From a virus, in the IMG/VR virus record IMGVR_UViG_3300044987_002599, positions 1 to 49,656 of that record: a stretch of DNA of 49,656 nt, one strand, 5' to 3'. The position numbers were made by a program, and so were the translations under genes. Numbering within the stretch: position 1 is the stretch's first letter; each line of letters begins with the position of its first letter. The notes under the pieces were generated by a model, which was not told where the DNA came from, made no database searches, and worked only from the letters and a program-made list of their open reading frames with translations. This document shows positions 15,828 to 25,383 of this stretch, piece by piece.

Positions 15828-16759
15828 GGACCTACAGCAACATATTCTATAAGAACTGCACCTGGTTGTCCACCTGATGCTGATGTATCGTCTCGGCCCA
15901 CGCCCCCGTAACCAAACCTAAGGCCTAAGTCAGCATTCAAGTAAACCAGCGGGCCTATGCTGGTGGCAGTTCCTCTCGCACCATTGGCACCGGGTGTGAA
16001 GATGTTGGCATTGAGGCCGCCGCTTCCACCACCTGCTGTAACAAGGGCTATTCCACTTTGATCCAAAAGTTGGCTGGGCGTGCCAGGGTTTCCAGAATTA
16101 CTAATGTTAGCAGCCCCACCACCTCCAACTATTACTTGCAAATTACTGCCTGCCGTGACCGGTATCCATGTTTCTATAGCAGCACCTGGTCCACCCTTGC
16201 CTCCAATTAGTTTTATAGTGGGACCATCAGCATAGCCGCCGTCAGCACCTGTGTAATCCTGTGTTGTATAAATTGCTCCCCAACCACCTGCTCCTCCTCC
16301 GCCCACAGTTGTGATTTTTACATTAGTAGTTGTAGCAGGCACAGCCCATGTACTGGGAGACAAAAAGACAGCTACTGCTAATTTTTGGCCTGTCCCTTGG
16401 GGTCCTGGAAAACCAAGAGTTCCTGTTGCCCCTGGGTCTCCGGTCGGGCCAGCGCCACCTACTGGCCCGGTTGCCCCTAGTGTGCCTGGTGGTCCTGCTA
16501 ATGGGCCAGGCTGCCCAGCAGACCCAGTGGCACCTTTTACACCTGGAGGGGCAGGAAATCCACCAAATCCTGGCGCTCCTCCCAATCCTGTAGGCCCTGT
16601 AGGCCCCCTTACGCCTGGAAAACTTGTGGCTGGACCCAACAGCAAAGCGGCGCCTGTTGGCGCCACTATAAGGGGTAATCCAGCAGGCACACCAATCAGT
16701 ATTGTATTCAGGACGTCTGCAGACCCGCCTATTATACGCTTATCAAGAAGTTTTGGCAT
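15824..16759 (-). CDS. collagen-like fibre protein, copy A
   Basis: 311-residue fibre or adhesin protein. The N-terminus [19 protein letters not shown], then a small beta domain, is shared with copies B and C. Residues about 45-120 are Gly-X-Y collagen repeats rich in GPTG, GPPG and GATG. After [20 protein letters not shown] comes a Gly-rich beta domain ending in [12 protein letters not shown], a layout common in phage tip/adhesin proteins. Trimeric collagen stalk plus C-terminal binding head is the likely architecture. Four bases separate it from copy B, and its stop overlaps the convergent oxygenase gene. Receptor binding is plausible, but not shown by the sequence. Confidence 0.88.
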   Translation of the reverse strand: MPKLLDKRIIGGSADVLNTILIGVPAGLPLIVAPTGAALLLGPATSFPGVRGPTGPTGLGGAPGFGGFPAPPGVKGATGSAGQPGPLAGPPGTLGATGPVGGAGPTGDPGATGTLGFPGPQGTGQKLAVAVFLSPSTWAVPATTTNVKITTVGGGGAGGWGAIYTTQDYTGADGGYADGPTIKLIGGKGGPGAAIETWIPVTAGSNLQVIVGGGGAANISNSGNPGTPSQLLDQSGIALVTAGGGSGGLNANIFTPGANGARGTATSIGPLVYLNADLGLRFGYGGVGRDDTSASGGQPGAVLIEYVAVGP

Positions 16760-16762
16760 CTT

Positions 16763-17704
16763 TTAAATCCATTCTATAAGTGCTGCACCAGGGCCGCCCT
16801 GTTGTTCTGCTCCGGCCCCAAATCCATAGACTGTTGCCACACCCAATCCCACACTTAAGGGTGAATTCACTCCAGGATTACCTGCAATTCCTGCCTGTGC
16901 CGCAGGCGCCGATGGACCGCCGCCTGCTACGACTGTGGGACTGCCTGGACCACTCCATATCGTGGGGGTGCCAGGACTTGGTGGAACGACTACATATTGT
17001 GGATAATATACTGGAATATTATTTTCATTGGGGTACACCCCACCTCCAGATATTCTAGCTCCACTGCCCCCAACTCCTATTGTGACATTGTAATTTTGTC
17101 CGCCCTGCACAGTTACCCATTGTTCATTTACGCCACCACTGCTGCCAGGAATACCTTGTATTGTCCAACCAGGTTGAGAATTAGTGATCTGTTCATTGAC
17201 AAAGTCAATTGGCAGTTGACTCACGGGCAAACTCCCGCCTCCTCCTGCTCCAATAAGTGTCAGCTTAACAGAAAACACACCTGGGGGTGCTGTCCATACA
17301 CCAGGAGACACAAGTTGTGCTGCATTTATATCTTGATTGCCACTAGGCGGCCCAATAGGTCCAGTAATTCCAGGCGGTCCTGGAGGACCCACTGGTCCCC
17401 CGCCTGGTCCCGTTGGTCCAGTTAAACCTGCAGGACCAGGAGGTCCTCCTGCAGGACCAGGAGGACCTGGGGGACCTGTATCACCTACTAATGCACTGCT
17501 GGCTCCAGGTGGCCCAACAGGCCCTGCTAGTCCAGCGGGGCCAGGAGGACCTGGAGGACCTAGTGGGCCACCTGGGGTTGTGACCACAAGTGTATCTCCT
17601 GTGGGGGATACTCGTAACACATACCCGGCAGGCGCCCCATATAATGTTGTAGTCAAAACGTCTCGTGATGGGCCAACAATACGGTTATCAAGTAAGCGAG
17701 GCAT
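16763..17704 (-). CDS. collagen-like fibre protein, copy B
   Basis: 313-residue paralogue of copy A: the same N-terminal module ([20 protein letters not shown]), a denser [10 protein letters not shown]-type collagen region at about residues 45-120, the link [20 protein letters not shown], and a Gly-rich C-terminal domain ending [11 protein letters not shown]. The C-terminal domains of A and B differ much more than their N-termini, as expected when binding heads diverge. Its ATG overlaps the stop codon of the split-copy C-terminal gene (TAATG), so translation is coupled. Confidence 0.88.
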   Translation of the reverse strand: MPRLLDNRIVGPSRDVLTTTLYGAPAGYVLRVSPTGDTLVVTTPGGPLGPPGPPGPAGLAGPVGPPGASSALVGDTGPPGPPGPAGGPPGPAGLTGPTGPGGGPVGPPGPPGITGPIGPPSGNQDINAAQLVSPGVWTAPPGVFSVKLTLIGAGGGGSLPVSQLPIDFVNEQITNSQPGWTIQGIPGSSGGVNEQWVTVQGGQNYNVTIGVGGSGARISGGGVYPNENNIPVYYPQYVVVPPSPGTPTIWSGPGSPTVVAGGGPSAPAAQAGIAGNPGVNSPLSVGLGVATVYGFGAGAEQQGGPGAALIEWI

Positions 17705-18084
17705 TAGTTAATCCATTCAATCAAAATAAGGCCAGCTGAGCCATTTGACCCTGCAGGATTTGGCTCAGTGGGATCGCCTCCTGCACCTGCCAAACCATGG
17801 AGATATGATCCAGTTACCAAGGGCCAAATTATGTTTGGTGTCGTGCCTGCATTGCCTCCACTCACTGCTACGCCGCCTCCAGCAGAATAAAATACTCCAC
17901 CTGGTCCGCTCATAGTAGTGTTGCCTCCATTTGTTGGAGGAACTGTGGCAGATGTTTGCCCTTGACCTCCAGCACCAACTTGAAGATTATAGGTGGCATT
18001 TGGGATTATATCTACCCACAGCCTTAAAATTGCTCCAGAGCCTCCAGCCAGGCCAGTAAACCAGCCGCCAATGCTTCCACTCAT
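17704..18084 (-). CDS. Gly-rich C-terminal fibre domain, separate ORF
   Basis: 126-residue protein made only of the Gly-rich beta domain found at the C-termini of copies A and [33 protein letters not shown], and the shared ending [12 protein letters not shown]. It lacks the N-terminal module and collagen stalk, which are encoded by the upstream ORF at 18179-18751. It has its own ATG with GAGG about 9 bases before it. The gene may be the second half of a third fibre gene broken by a roughly 95-base segment, or a real second subunit. Confidence 0.75.
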   Translation of the reverse strand: MSGSIGGWFTGLAGGSGAILRLWVDIIPNATYNLQVGAGGQGQTSATVPPTNGGNTTMSGPGGVFYSAGGGVAVSGGNAGTTPNIIWPLVTGSYLHGLAGAGGDPTEPNPAGSNGSAGLILIEWIN

Positions 18085-18157
18085 AACAGTAATCCTCTAT
18101 AGCTATCCATTGTTACACCCCAACTGTTCCGCTCATTTACCTATTTTGGCCTTATCC

Positions 18158-18182
18158 GTAACCGGGGCCTAGCCCCGGTTAC
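18158..18182 (-). terminator. GC-rich palindrome inside the split fibre gene
   Basis: A perfect 11-bp stem, GTAACCGGGGC / GCCCCGGTTAC (18158-18168 / 18172-18182), has a 3-base loop. The stop codon of the collagen-like ORF lies within the stem. No U-run follows. It lies in the segment that splits the third fibre copy and may attenuate transcription between the two halves. Confidence 0.5.
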
Positions 18183-18751
18183 TCCCCAGGTACTCCACCT
18201 CCACCAATTCCACCAGGCCCCAGCTGACCACCTTCTGTAGGTGGAACTGAACCTGGAGGCACATAAATGCCCAACGTTCCCCCAGCCCCTCCACCGATCA
18301 GTGTTATTCTAGCACGCCTAACACCAGGTGGCGCTGTCCATGTTTGTGGACCAGCAGTGCTGAAAACTGCTGCATAGTGTTGTTGATCAGTTATTTGTGG
18401 GCCTGTTGGCCCGGTATCACCATTAGGACCTCGATCGCCAGGAGGTCCTTTGTTTGGTCCAGGAGGTCCTTGAACTCCTGGGCTTCCAGGAATTCCTCCT
18501 CCTATACCAGGAGGACCAGGAGGACCAGGTGGACCAACAACAAATGTGTCATCTCCTGGTGGTCCTTGAGGGCCAGGGCTCCCTGCTGTGCCAATAATAC
18601 CTGGAGGCCCAGGTGGTCCAATTTGTTGCCCAAAAAAGAATTGCTCTCCGTTGGCAGAGACTTTCAATACCAAGCCAGCTGGAACACCTTCCAGTTGCAC
18701 ATCAATAAGATCAGCTGATCCAACAACGCGGTTATCAAGTAGCTTTGGCAT
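18179..18751 (-). CDS. collagen-like fibre protein, N-terminal part (copy C)
   Basis: 190-residue paralogue of fibres A and B: N-terminal module [20 protein letters not shown], collagen repeats GPPGPPG/GPQGPPG at about residues 42-120, and the link [19 protein letters not shown]. It then stops in a Gly-rich tail ([11 protein letters not shown]) where A and B continue for about 130 residues. The missing part is found, in another frame, in the ORF at 17704-18084. So the copy is split or truncated; it may still trimerise through the collagen region. Confidence 0.82.
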   Translation of the reverse strand: MPKLLDNRVVGSADLIDVQLEGVPAGLVLKVSANGEQFFFGQQIGPPGPPGIIGTAGSPGPQGPPGDDTFVVGPPGPPGPPGIGGGIPGSPGVQGPPGPNKGPPGDRGPNGDTGPTGPQITDQQHYAAVFSTAGPQTWTAPPGVRRARITLIGGGAGGTLGIYVPPGSVPPTEGGQLGPGGIGGGGVPGE

Positions 18752-18760
18752 GCTTAGTCC

Positions 18761-19231
18761 TTAATTGGCAGTCGCATTGGCAATTTCCAATAGGCTTACA
18801 ACAACATCAACACAGTTATCAGTACTGGTATTGGTTGTTTCTGCTGGAGGATTACTTACTTGTACAACCAAGGTATCTCCGCTGCTCATGATCAAATTGC
18901 CATTCAAGGGGTCAAAAGCGTTGTTGGGAATAATTGTGTAATTGTTAACAAGGTAACGTCTACCAGTGGGTAGATAGGCTGGATCAGGAGGATTATCAAT
19001 CCATACACTGAGATTGATGGTTTTCCGTAGAGTAGGACTGCTGACACTGCCTGTAATGTTGCTGCATTGAACAGTCAACAACACAATACTGACTTCAGTT
19101 GGATCTACACCTGGAGGCAATGTTGTGTTGGGAATAGTTTGATCGTAACTTGAAACTTTGTAAATGGTTGTGGGTTGATCATTTGTAACTCTAACTTTGA
19201 CATTACGAAAGTTAAAAATAGGTGCAGGCAT
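18761..19231 (-). CDS. virion-associated beta protein, unknown
   Basis: 156-residue protein without Cys-rich or enzymatic motifs, mostly beta strand (FRNVKVRVTNDQPTTIYKVS, NGNLIMSSGDTLVVQVSNPP). It lies between the tail-fibre gene and the collagen-like genes, all tightly spaced (3 and 9 bases apart), so it is co-expressed with them. A fibre connector or minor structural protein is the best guess. I do not recognise a family. Confidence 0.7.
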   Translation of the reverse strand: MPAPIFNFRNVKVRVTNDQPTTIYKVSSYDQTIPNTTLPPGVDPTEVSIVLLTVQCSNITGSVSSPTLRKTINLSVWIDNPPDPAYLPTGRRYLVNNYTIIPNNAFDPLNGNLIMSSGDTLVVQVSNPPAETTNTSTDNCVDVVVSLLEIANATAN

Positions 19232-19234
19232 ATG

Positions 19235-21211
19235 TTAAGATCCTTTGCGTGAAAGAGCAAGTATAAAGGGAGTCATAAATCCAAAGATGCTTTGATAAAA
19301 GCTGCGTCCATCAATAGCACCTCGTCTCTGATTTATGCGGAAACTGGGTCTGGCAGGAGGTTTCTCCCACACGAAGTTAAAAGTAGCTGACGATCCACCA
19401 CCACTTGTTGACGTTGCACTAATGGGATTTGTGGGCAAACTGCCAATTGTTGTGCTACCTGGCGCCGAAAGTAGATAGTATCCAGGAATAAGAATCGCAA
19501 CACTTGTAATAACACCACTGGACACACTCAAAACCTTAAGTGTTGTGGGCACAGCATAGGTGCTGTTAACGTTGGCTGGGGTACTGAAATTCAATGTATC
19601 CCCTACGTTATAACTGCCTCCGCCATTGGCAATAGTCAATCCGCCAACTTGAAACGCTGGATTGGGTGTCACAGCCCCCACATAAAAGTCTCCGCTTTCG
19701 TCAGTTGTGGTATGGAATACACGTCCACCAGCTAGTGCAATAGTATATTTGTTGGGATCAGCGTAGCCACTGCCATCTTGACTGGGGCTGAGTTTGGCAT
19801 AATCCAAGCCAGCACCAGCATAGCTCATGGTATAGCCGCTGGCTTCAATCAAGGAGCCAAACTTGATCCTGGCTCGCAATTGACGGCCAGCTATGGGCAA
19901 AGACTTCAAGCTAATAACTGAACAAGGCAAACCACCCGCTGTTACACCTTTTGATACTGTGTAATCAACAGTAGGCAGCAAGGGTGTCGCAGCGTCTAAA
20001 AATTGCACTTCCAATTCACTGAATTGATTTGGCAAAACATAAGTACCCCCAGTTGTGACAAAATCAGAACTGACACCATTTGTGGCCCAAGTTTGATTTA
20101 CAGCCACAGGGCTATCAGTGGTTTCAAGATATCTGTGCCCTTGACTCCAAAGTGCATAATTGCCAAAACTGCAATTGCTGTTCAATGCAGTCACGTGACC
20201 ACCATCAAGGCACAGCAAGCCAAACTGGCAGAAGTTAACGAAAAAACTCACCAACTGCATGTAACCTTTGCCAATGACTTTGACGCCGATACCACCAAGA
20301 TTGATTTGAGTAAATGCGTCAATAACAATGCTGTGAATCCTATTATTGGGTCCCAAAACACTGGGATCAATCAACACACCGCCACCACCTGGGTAAATCC
20401 CTGATCCAGTGTCTGGATCGCCACTGATGCTGGAACAGTTTTGTACATAGGGACTGACCAAGATGTCTGCACCTGGAGCAAAGCCAAAGGCAAATCCTGT
20501 TTGTCGAGTTGTGGAGATCAGTGCTGATGTATTCACTCCACTTGTGTTGGCATAACCTGCTGGAGTTATATCCAATGCTGATGGATTCAATCTATGATCT
20601 CTTACAGTAATGCCATACACATAACACTTGCTGTTCAAATAAAATACATCAGTAGTTGCGACTCTTGGTCGTATGGAAACAGCTCTAAGATTATCGCCAA
20701 TAATACTAACACCTGGCGGAATTTCAATTGGACAGTCTTCAGTATAGTCACCTGCTGCTACCAAAATAGCTGTGTGATCAGGTCGGAATGCACCAGTGGC
20801 AATTTGTCTAGCTGCTTCAGCACATGCAGCTTTCACAGTACGCTTGGCGCTATACCAACTTTGTCCACTGTTGGTATCATTACCACTTTCTGCAACGTAA
20901 ATGCGATTTTTAACAATTGCATCAGCAATCTGTTGCAGGCTTTCTGCATTTAGCAGTTTCCAAACACTGCCTTCCCAAACATACATTTGTTTGTCTGTGG
21001 TTTTGTACCAAAGCTGTCCTTGTGTGGGACTTTGTGGAGGACTTTGGTCGGCAAAATTTTCCATGAGATGAACAAGATTTTCATTCAAATAAGTACCGTA
21101 ATTGGCAAAATTCTTACCAAATAGGATCAAACTGGAAACTGTGCTGTTATACTGTCCTGGCGGAATACTTGCCAGCGTAGTGCCATTGGTCTTTGTGATA
21201 TTTGTATTCAT
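19235..21211 (-). CDS. tail fibre / short tail fibre-like protein
   Basis: 658-residue fibre. The N-terminus ITKTNGTTLASIPPGQYNST, with NFANYGTYLNENLVHLMENF and GQLWYKTTDKQMYVWEG, is the repeated virion-attachment module of aquatic T4-like tail fibres. Residues about 105-360 look like a pectate-lyase-type right-handed beta-helix: YVAESGNDTNSG, EIPPGVSIIGDN, VYGITVRDHRL, GGHVTALNSNCSFGNYAL. The C-terminal third is Gly/Ser/Thr-rich beta structure. The beta-helix could bind or cut polysaccharide; no catalytic residues are assigned. It starts 9 bases after the portal gene stop. Confidence 0.8.
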   Translation of the reverse strand: MNTNITKTNGTTLASIPPGQYNSTVSSLILFGKNFANYGTYLNENLVHLMENFADQSPPQSPTQGQLWYKTTDKQMYVWEGSVWKLLNAESLQQIADAIVKNRIYVAESGNDTNSGQSWYSAKRTVKAACAEAARQIATGAFRPDHTAILVAAGDYTEDCPIEIPPGVSIIGDNLRAVSIRPRVATTDVFYLNSKCYVYGITVRDHRLNPSALDITPAGYANTSGVNTSALISTTRQTGFAFGFAPGADILVSPYVQNCSSISGDPDTGSGIYPGGGGVLIDPSVLGPNNRIHSIVIDAFTQINLGGIGVKVIGKGYMQLVSFFVNFCQFGLLCLDGGHVTALNSNCSFGNYALWSQGHRYLETTDSPVAVNQTWATNGVSSDFVTTGGTYVLPNQFSELEVQFLDAATPLLPTVDYTVSKGVTAGGLPCSVISLKSLPIAGRQLRARIKFGSLIEASGYTMSYAGAGLDYAKLSPSQDGSGYADPNKYTIALAGGRVFHTTTDESGDFYVGAVTPNPAFQVGGLTIANGGGSYNVGDTLNFSTPANVNSTYAVPTTLKVLSVSSGVITSVAILIPGYYLLSAPGSTTIGSLPTNPISATSTSGGGSSATFNFVWEKPPARPSFRINQRRGAIDGRSFYQSIFGFMTPFILALSRKGS

Positions 21212-21219
21212 CTTGATAT

Positions 21220-22977
21220 TTACTGTGTTTCAGTTGGAGGTGTTTCAGCACCTGGAGCAACTTCAGGTGTTTCAAATCCCGGTGTCTCAAGCGGGGCTTC
21301 AGGAGGCATCTCAGGTCCACCCATACCAAAATCAGGCTCTGGTGAAGGGCGTATCCCTATTGAACCCAGTCCCACACCCCTGTCTTCAATGGGGCTGGTG
21401 CCAGTCTTGCCTTTGACTTTGTCGTTGTTTTCTTCTTTCCACATCCGCTCATTTTCCAGAATATCTTCTTCTGTCCATCCTAGATAACGCTTGAGCGCAT
21501 ATCTCTTGCTCATGTAAGCTCTTGCATCACTGTTCATAGCTGAACTGAAGAGGTTAACACGCTCAGTGTCAATGCTCATGTTGCGATATTGACTGAAACT
21601 TTGTGGAACGTTAAATGCCAACTCAAACAAACTGCTGTGTACCTCAATGCCACGGAACTTCAAAAACAATTTAAATTCCATATCCAATGTTGGCGCAAGA
21701 CTGTTCTGCAATCTTTGGCAATATTTGTTGAATCTATACTCTTGGATAAATGCTGTTCCCACTTTGCCATCGTTGTAGACTGCTGTGCCATCATCTGGTC
21801 CAGTGGGCAAATAGCTGCTGGGAATACCTAGCCCGCGCATCAACTTGTTGTTGAAGTATTTCAAGTCGTCAATAGTGCCCAAGTTTTCGCCAGCATTCAA
21901 AGTGTCAATAGTTGTGCCGCGTTGTTCACTGTTGGTTGCAAGGAAGAAATCTTCTGTAATGCTTATGGGGTTGTAGGCGCTGTCAATAATACTTGAGCCA
22001 CCACCTGTGCGGTTTGGGAGTCGCCTTTGGTAAATTTCGTTTTTAACTCTTTCAACATACTGCATGGCACGTTGACCTTGCAGCTGACCCACGTCAATCT
22101 TAAACACTCTGCGCTCAGGTGCACGCACAATACGGTAAATGAGAATGCAGTCTTCCAACAGGTCTTTTTGTTTGTAAGTTTTGTAAACTGCCTCAATGAT
22201 GCTGGTGCCAAAAGGCCAATATTGATCCAAGCCTTCACTTAAACTGAGATGCACCACGTGGTTGGCATCAATTGCCATGCTGTTGGCTGGATTGTAAAAT
22301 CTGCTGGTACGGCCGCCAGGTGTTGTGGGCTGTCCATAGTTGATGTTGCCTGCACCAGCTGCTGGGTTCGCACTTCTGGGATAACCTCCTGGGAAACTGT
22401 ATTGATCATGCACAAGAGGGTTGGTTGCCACTAGACTTTGTAAATTGAAATCCAAATCTCTAATCACATATTGTTCAATTTTTTTGCCTTGTGCCTCATT
22501 GACAATGATTTTTTCCACTTTGGCTGAATCCACCCACAACAGCTCATAGGTTTCTGGATCTCGGACGAAAAATTGATCACCGTATTTGACAGTATTACGA
22601 AATATTTTGAAGATTCGTTGATTTAGTTTGTTGATGCTGCACCATTGTTGAAGTGCACTGGCTAAAAGTTCTGTTTCTGTTTCAGTAACATCACCTTTCC
22701 AAATAAATCGGAAAGGAATAGGCTCATCATCACTTTGGTTTTGTGTGCAAAACTCAGCAATAGTGTCCAAGCTGCGATTGATTTCACTATCTAAATCAGC
22801 TTGTTCATAAGCCACATAGCGTTCAACCCGGTTTGGAGCACCAGCATAGACTTCAGGCAAATAGCTGCTGAATTTTGTAGTAGTTGCACCTTGACTGTTG
22901 TCTTTGTTGATTTCTGCTAGTCTTGCAGTGAGTCTAGCTTGACTCGGTACTGTTGTGAAATATTTTTTCCAAGCCAT
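21220..22977 (-). CDS. 20: portal protein gp20
   Basis: 585-residue T4-type portal vertex protein, the dodecamer through which DNA is packaged and ejected. Family marks: the RSLDTIAEFCTQ and IFKIFRNTVKYGDQFF segments, IDANHVVHLSLSEG, the YRIVRAPERRVFKIDVGQL helix and YFNNKLMRGLGIPSSYLP. The C-terminal about 60 residues are Pro/Glu-rich, acidic and probably disordered. Length is close to T4 gp20 (524) plus this tail. A late-promoter-like CATAAATA lies 28 bases upstream of the ATG. In T4 the portal directly precedes 67-68-21-22-23; here fibre genes and an oxygenase lie between the portal and the head operon. Confidence 0.96.
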   Translation of the reverse strand: MAWKKYFTTVPSQARLTARLAEINKDNSQGATTTKFSSYLPEVYAGAPNRVERYVAYEQADLDSEINRSLDTIAEFCTQNQSDDEPIPFRFIWKGDVTETETELLASALQQWCSINKLNQRIFKIFRNTVKYGDQFFVRDPETYELLWVDSAKVEKIIVNEAQGKKIEQYVIRDLDFNLQSLVATNPLVHDQYSFPGGYPRSANPAAGAGNINYGQPTTPGGRTSRFYNPANSMAIDANHVVHLSLSEGLDQYWPFGTSIIEAVYKTYKQKDLLEDCILIYRIVRAPERRVFKIDVGQLQGQRAMQYVERVKNEIYQRRLPNRTGGGSSIIDSAYNPISITEDFFLATNSEQRGTTIDTLNAGENLGTIDDLKYFNNKLMRGLGIPSSYLPTGPDDGTAVYNDGKVGTAFIQEYRFNKYCQRLQNSLAPTLDMEFKLFLKFRGIEVHSSLFELAFNVPQSFSQYRNMSIDTERVNLFSSAMNSDARAYMSKRYALKRYLGWTEEDILENERMWKEENNDKVKGKTGTSPIEDRGVGLGSIGIRPSPEPDFGMGGPEMPPEAPLETPGFETPEVAPGAETPPTETQ

Positions 22978-23004
22978 CAGGGTTCTGTTTCTCTCGGTTT
23001 TTGA

Positions 23005-23012
23005 TATTTATG
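23005..23012 (-). promoter_or_regulatory. late-promoter-like CATAAATA before gp20
   Basis: The minus-strand octamer CATAAATA lies 28 bases upstream of the portal ATG. The same octamer precedes the baseplate gene at 37149. Confidence 0.55.
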
Positions 23013-23042
23013 TGAGAAAAATACCCAGAAAAAAGATTACCT

Positions 23043-25343
23043 CTAGGCAAAGTCACCAATTATTCCAGCTGTGATACGTGCTTGTCTTGCTTGATCTTGG
23101 ATGTAGGGTGTTTGTGCTGCCACTGTGCTGTTCAAGGTAGTGACCATACCTAATAGTGCATCGTTTTGCGGTGCCATTGGTGGCGCAAGACTAGTCATAG
23201 TGGCTTGGGCTGCCACTCTACTTACAAGTGCCGCCATAGCAGAAACATATGACGTGCTGCTCGCTTGCATTTCAACAAGTGCAGTTGAATCTTGTAATAC
23301 GCTGCTGGCATCGCCAGTTTGCTCGCCCGGCTTAGCTTCTGCTGCACTTGCTGAACTTGTCCCATAGCCTGTGATGCCCCCGACTAATCCGCCAAGTAGG
23401 GCTCCTGCCAAGATACCACCAGGGCCTGCCCCTATGCCTGCAAGAGCTCCCGTTGCTGCACCGCCCAATGCACCGCCCAACCAACCATCCAAACCTACTT
23501 TACTACCTAGATATGCCCCTCCTAGTCCGCCCGCTACTCCTAGCCCGCCAGCGCCTATCAACCTGCCCCTCCCTAGTCCGCCCATAGTAGATGCTCCCTG
23601 CATAAGACCAGACATCATTCCTGTTGAGCCCAACATTGAAGTCAAACCCAAGCCTCCTCCTCCCAGTAACCGTGGTATCGCAGCTTTTAAAGCTGTACTT
23701 GCCAGCAATTTAGGCATCAATGCCACAGCAGCTCCTGTGGCTAAGGCCGAAGCTGCTCCTGACATACCACTAGCAGCCATTCCATAAAATGAGTTTGCTG
23801 CTCCTGCGCCTGCGCCAGTTGCTGCTGCCAAGGGTTCAAGAACTTTCGTAAACAAGCCCAACTGTTGTGTAGCTGCATAGAGCGCTGCCTTGAAGTCACC
23901 AGTGATACGAGCAGTATCCATAGTCACTTTTTGCATGGCAGTAGTAGCTCGATCTAAGTTTCCACCTCTGCCAGAGAAAATATTCAAAATTCTTTCCATG
24001 CCGCCAGGCCGGGCTGCTGCTGCTTGTGCCCGTTCAGCTTCTGGCAACATCTTGGCAAACATTTCTGCTCCACCAGCGTATGGCCCTCCTTGCTGTGCTT
24101 GTATTTGCAATCTCTCAGCACCAGGGCCTTCTGTCAAAGCCGTTTGAACTTGTTGCACTAAACGCATCGTATCTTCAGTAGTCCCAGTAGTCAATCCGCG
24201 AGACAGTGCTGTCATGGATGGCATCAATTCGCCCATGCTCATCATCGCCCGCGCCTGAGGATCACTAGGCATAAGGCCCATTTGCATACCTACAGCGATT
24301 CGAGCCATTGCAGGACCCATTTCACCAAACTGGCCCGCTATTACAGATTTATTGGCTTCAAGGCGTGCAGCCTCTTCAGGATTAGTTTTTCTTAACGTAC
24401 GTATACGGAGCATAATTGCTGCATCTTCCGCAGCAGCTTTTTGTCTCGCTTGTATTTCTTTTCTGTCTTTGCCTGTTAACTCAGTCAATGCAGTGAGTTC
24501 TCGCACATATTTGACTGCACCTTCTCTTTGCATTTCAGTACTCATACCATAAGCTGAGCCGCCTTTGGCTAACATATCAAGGAAAAAAGCTACAGACTCT
24601 CCTTGTTGAGAAAGGGTTTGGTTATACAAGCCAAATTCGCGTGTACTATCTTGAACCCCTCGCACCAATTTGACAAATTTTTCTTCACCAACACCACTTA
24701 TTGTTGTGCCAAACTGCCCCACAATTCCTTGAAACTCTTCCAGCTTCAACCCACTGCGGCCAACCATTTCCTGCATCTTTTCAAGGCTGCCGCCAAAAGT
24801 GACACCAGTGCTGGCCATTGCTTGAAAAGCTGGCATTCCGCTAGCAAAAATTCCCACACCGGCAGCAACTGTTGCTACAGCTTTATTCAAAAATGAGAAA
24901 CCTAAGCTAAGCTTAGTAGCATTGCCGCTTGTATCTCGAAACTTCATATCCAGGTAAGATAGGCTGCTTGTTACCCCATCATATAACTTTGTGCTGTCAA
25001 ACTTGCTCACCCTCTCCAAGCTGGATCGCAAGTCATCTACACTGCGTTTGTAACTGCCTTGAATCTCCTTATCAAAATCTTGCATGCGCTGCTCATGACG
25101 CAGCTTATTGACTTCTGCACGTTTGGATTTTTCAGCCTCTATTTGAAGTTTAGTCAAGCCACTGGCTGCATCCCCTAAGGCTTCGTTGAATTCTTGCAGA
25201 TTGGCCAAGTCTTCTTGTTTGACATCAGCTATTTTGGCCAAAAGCTTGTTGCTAGTGCTAACTTTGTCGCGCAGCTCTGCCAAGGTGCGATCTTGCGCCC
25301 AATTCTTGCTGATAGTTGTTAACTCACTAGCTGTAACATTCAT
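23043..25343 (-). CDS. tape-measure-like tail protein
   Basis: 766-residue protein with the composition of a tail tape measure: an N-terminal coiled-coil (about residues 5-130), a central helical region with DVFGGSLEKMQEM-like segments (for example FGGSLEKMQEMVGRSGLKLE), and a long Ala/Gly/Met-rich hydrophobic stretch (about 520-680, GGLGGAYLGSKVGLDGWLGG) that could insert in membrane at ejection. T4 gp29, its functional counterpart, has 590 residues. I chose the ATG at 25343 because a late-promoter core CTTAAATA lies 30 bases upstream; longer frames start at 25373 and 25394, inside or past the promoter. Position beside the baseplate hub assembly gene gp26 fits. An internal head protein is the alternative. 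Confidence 0.65.
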   Translation of the reverse strand: MNVTASELTTISKNWAQDRTLAELRDKVSTSNKLLAKIADVKQEDLANLQEFNEALGDAASGLTKLQIEAEKSKRAEVNKLRHEQRMQDFDKEIQGSYKRSVDDLRSSLERVSKFDSTKLYDGVTSSLSYLDMKFRDTSGNATKLSLGFSFLNKAVATVAAGVGIFASGMPAFQAMASTGVTFGGSLEKMQEMVGRSGLKLEEFQGIVGQFGTTISGVGEEKFVKLVRGVQDSTREFGLYNQTLSQQGESVAFFLDMLAKGGSAYGMSTEMQREGAVKYVRELTALTELTGKDRKEIQARQKAAAEDAAIMLRIRTLRKTNPEEAARLEANKSVIAGQFGEMGPAMARIAVGMQMGLMPSDPQARAMMSMGELMPSMTALSRGLTTGTTEDTMRLVQQVQTALTEGPGAERLQIQAQQGGPYAGGAEMFAKMLPEAERAQAAAARPGGMERILNIFSGRGGNLDRATTAMQKVTMDTARITGDFKAALYAATQQLGLFTKVLEPLAAATGAGAGAANSFYGMAASGMSGAASALATGAAVALMPKLLASTALKAAIPRLLGGGGLGLTSMLGSTGMMSGLMQGASTMGGLGRGRLIGAGGLGVAGGLGGAYLGSKVGLDGWLGGALGGAATGALAGIGAGPGGILAGALLGGLVGGITGYGTSSASAAEAKPGEQTGDASSVLQDSTALVEMQASSTSYVSAMAALVSRVAAQATMTSLAPPMAPQNDALLGMVTTLNSTVAAQTPYIQDQARQARITAGIIGDFA

Positions 25344-25372
25344 ACAAATTTCTCGCAATAGGAGACTAGCCA

Positions 25373-25380
25373 TATTTAAG
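25373..25380 (-). promoter_or_regulatory. late-promoter-like CTTAAATA (divergent pair, minus)
   Basis: The minus-strand octamer CTTAAATA lies 30 bases upstream of the chosen tape-measure start. Three bases away, on the other strand, lies the late-promoter core of gp26, so the two units share one divergent late-promoter region. Confidence 0.5.
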
Positions 25381-25383
25381 CCC

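Noticed and set aside
16311-17711. Gly/Pro-rich ORFs on the plus strand opposite the fibre genes
   Set aside because: GGN/CCN codons of collagen repeats read as Pro/Gly on the complement; no ribosome sites and no late promoters in that orientation.
18084-18182. T4 gene 60-like translational bypass across the split fibre gene
   Set aside because: A stop codon inside a hairpin is reminiscent of gene 60, but the C-terminal frame is closed 5 codons before its ATG, no matching landing codon is in the right frame, and the second ORF has its own Shine-Dalgarno. Two separate ORFs are simpler.
23371-23787. Pro/Ala-rich plus-strand ORF of 138 codons
   Set aside because: Antisense of the Gly/Ala-rich part of the tape-measure-like gene.
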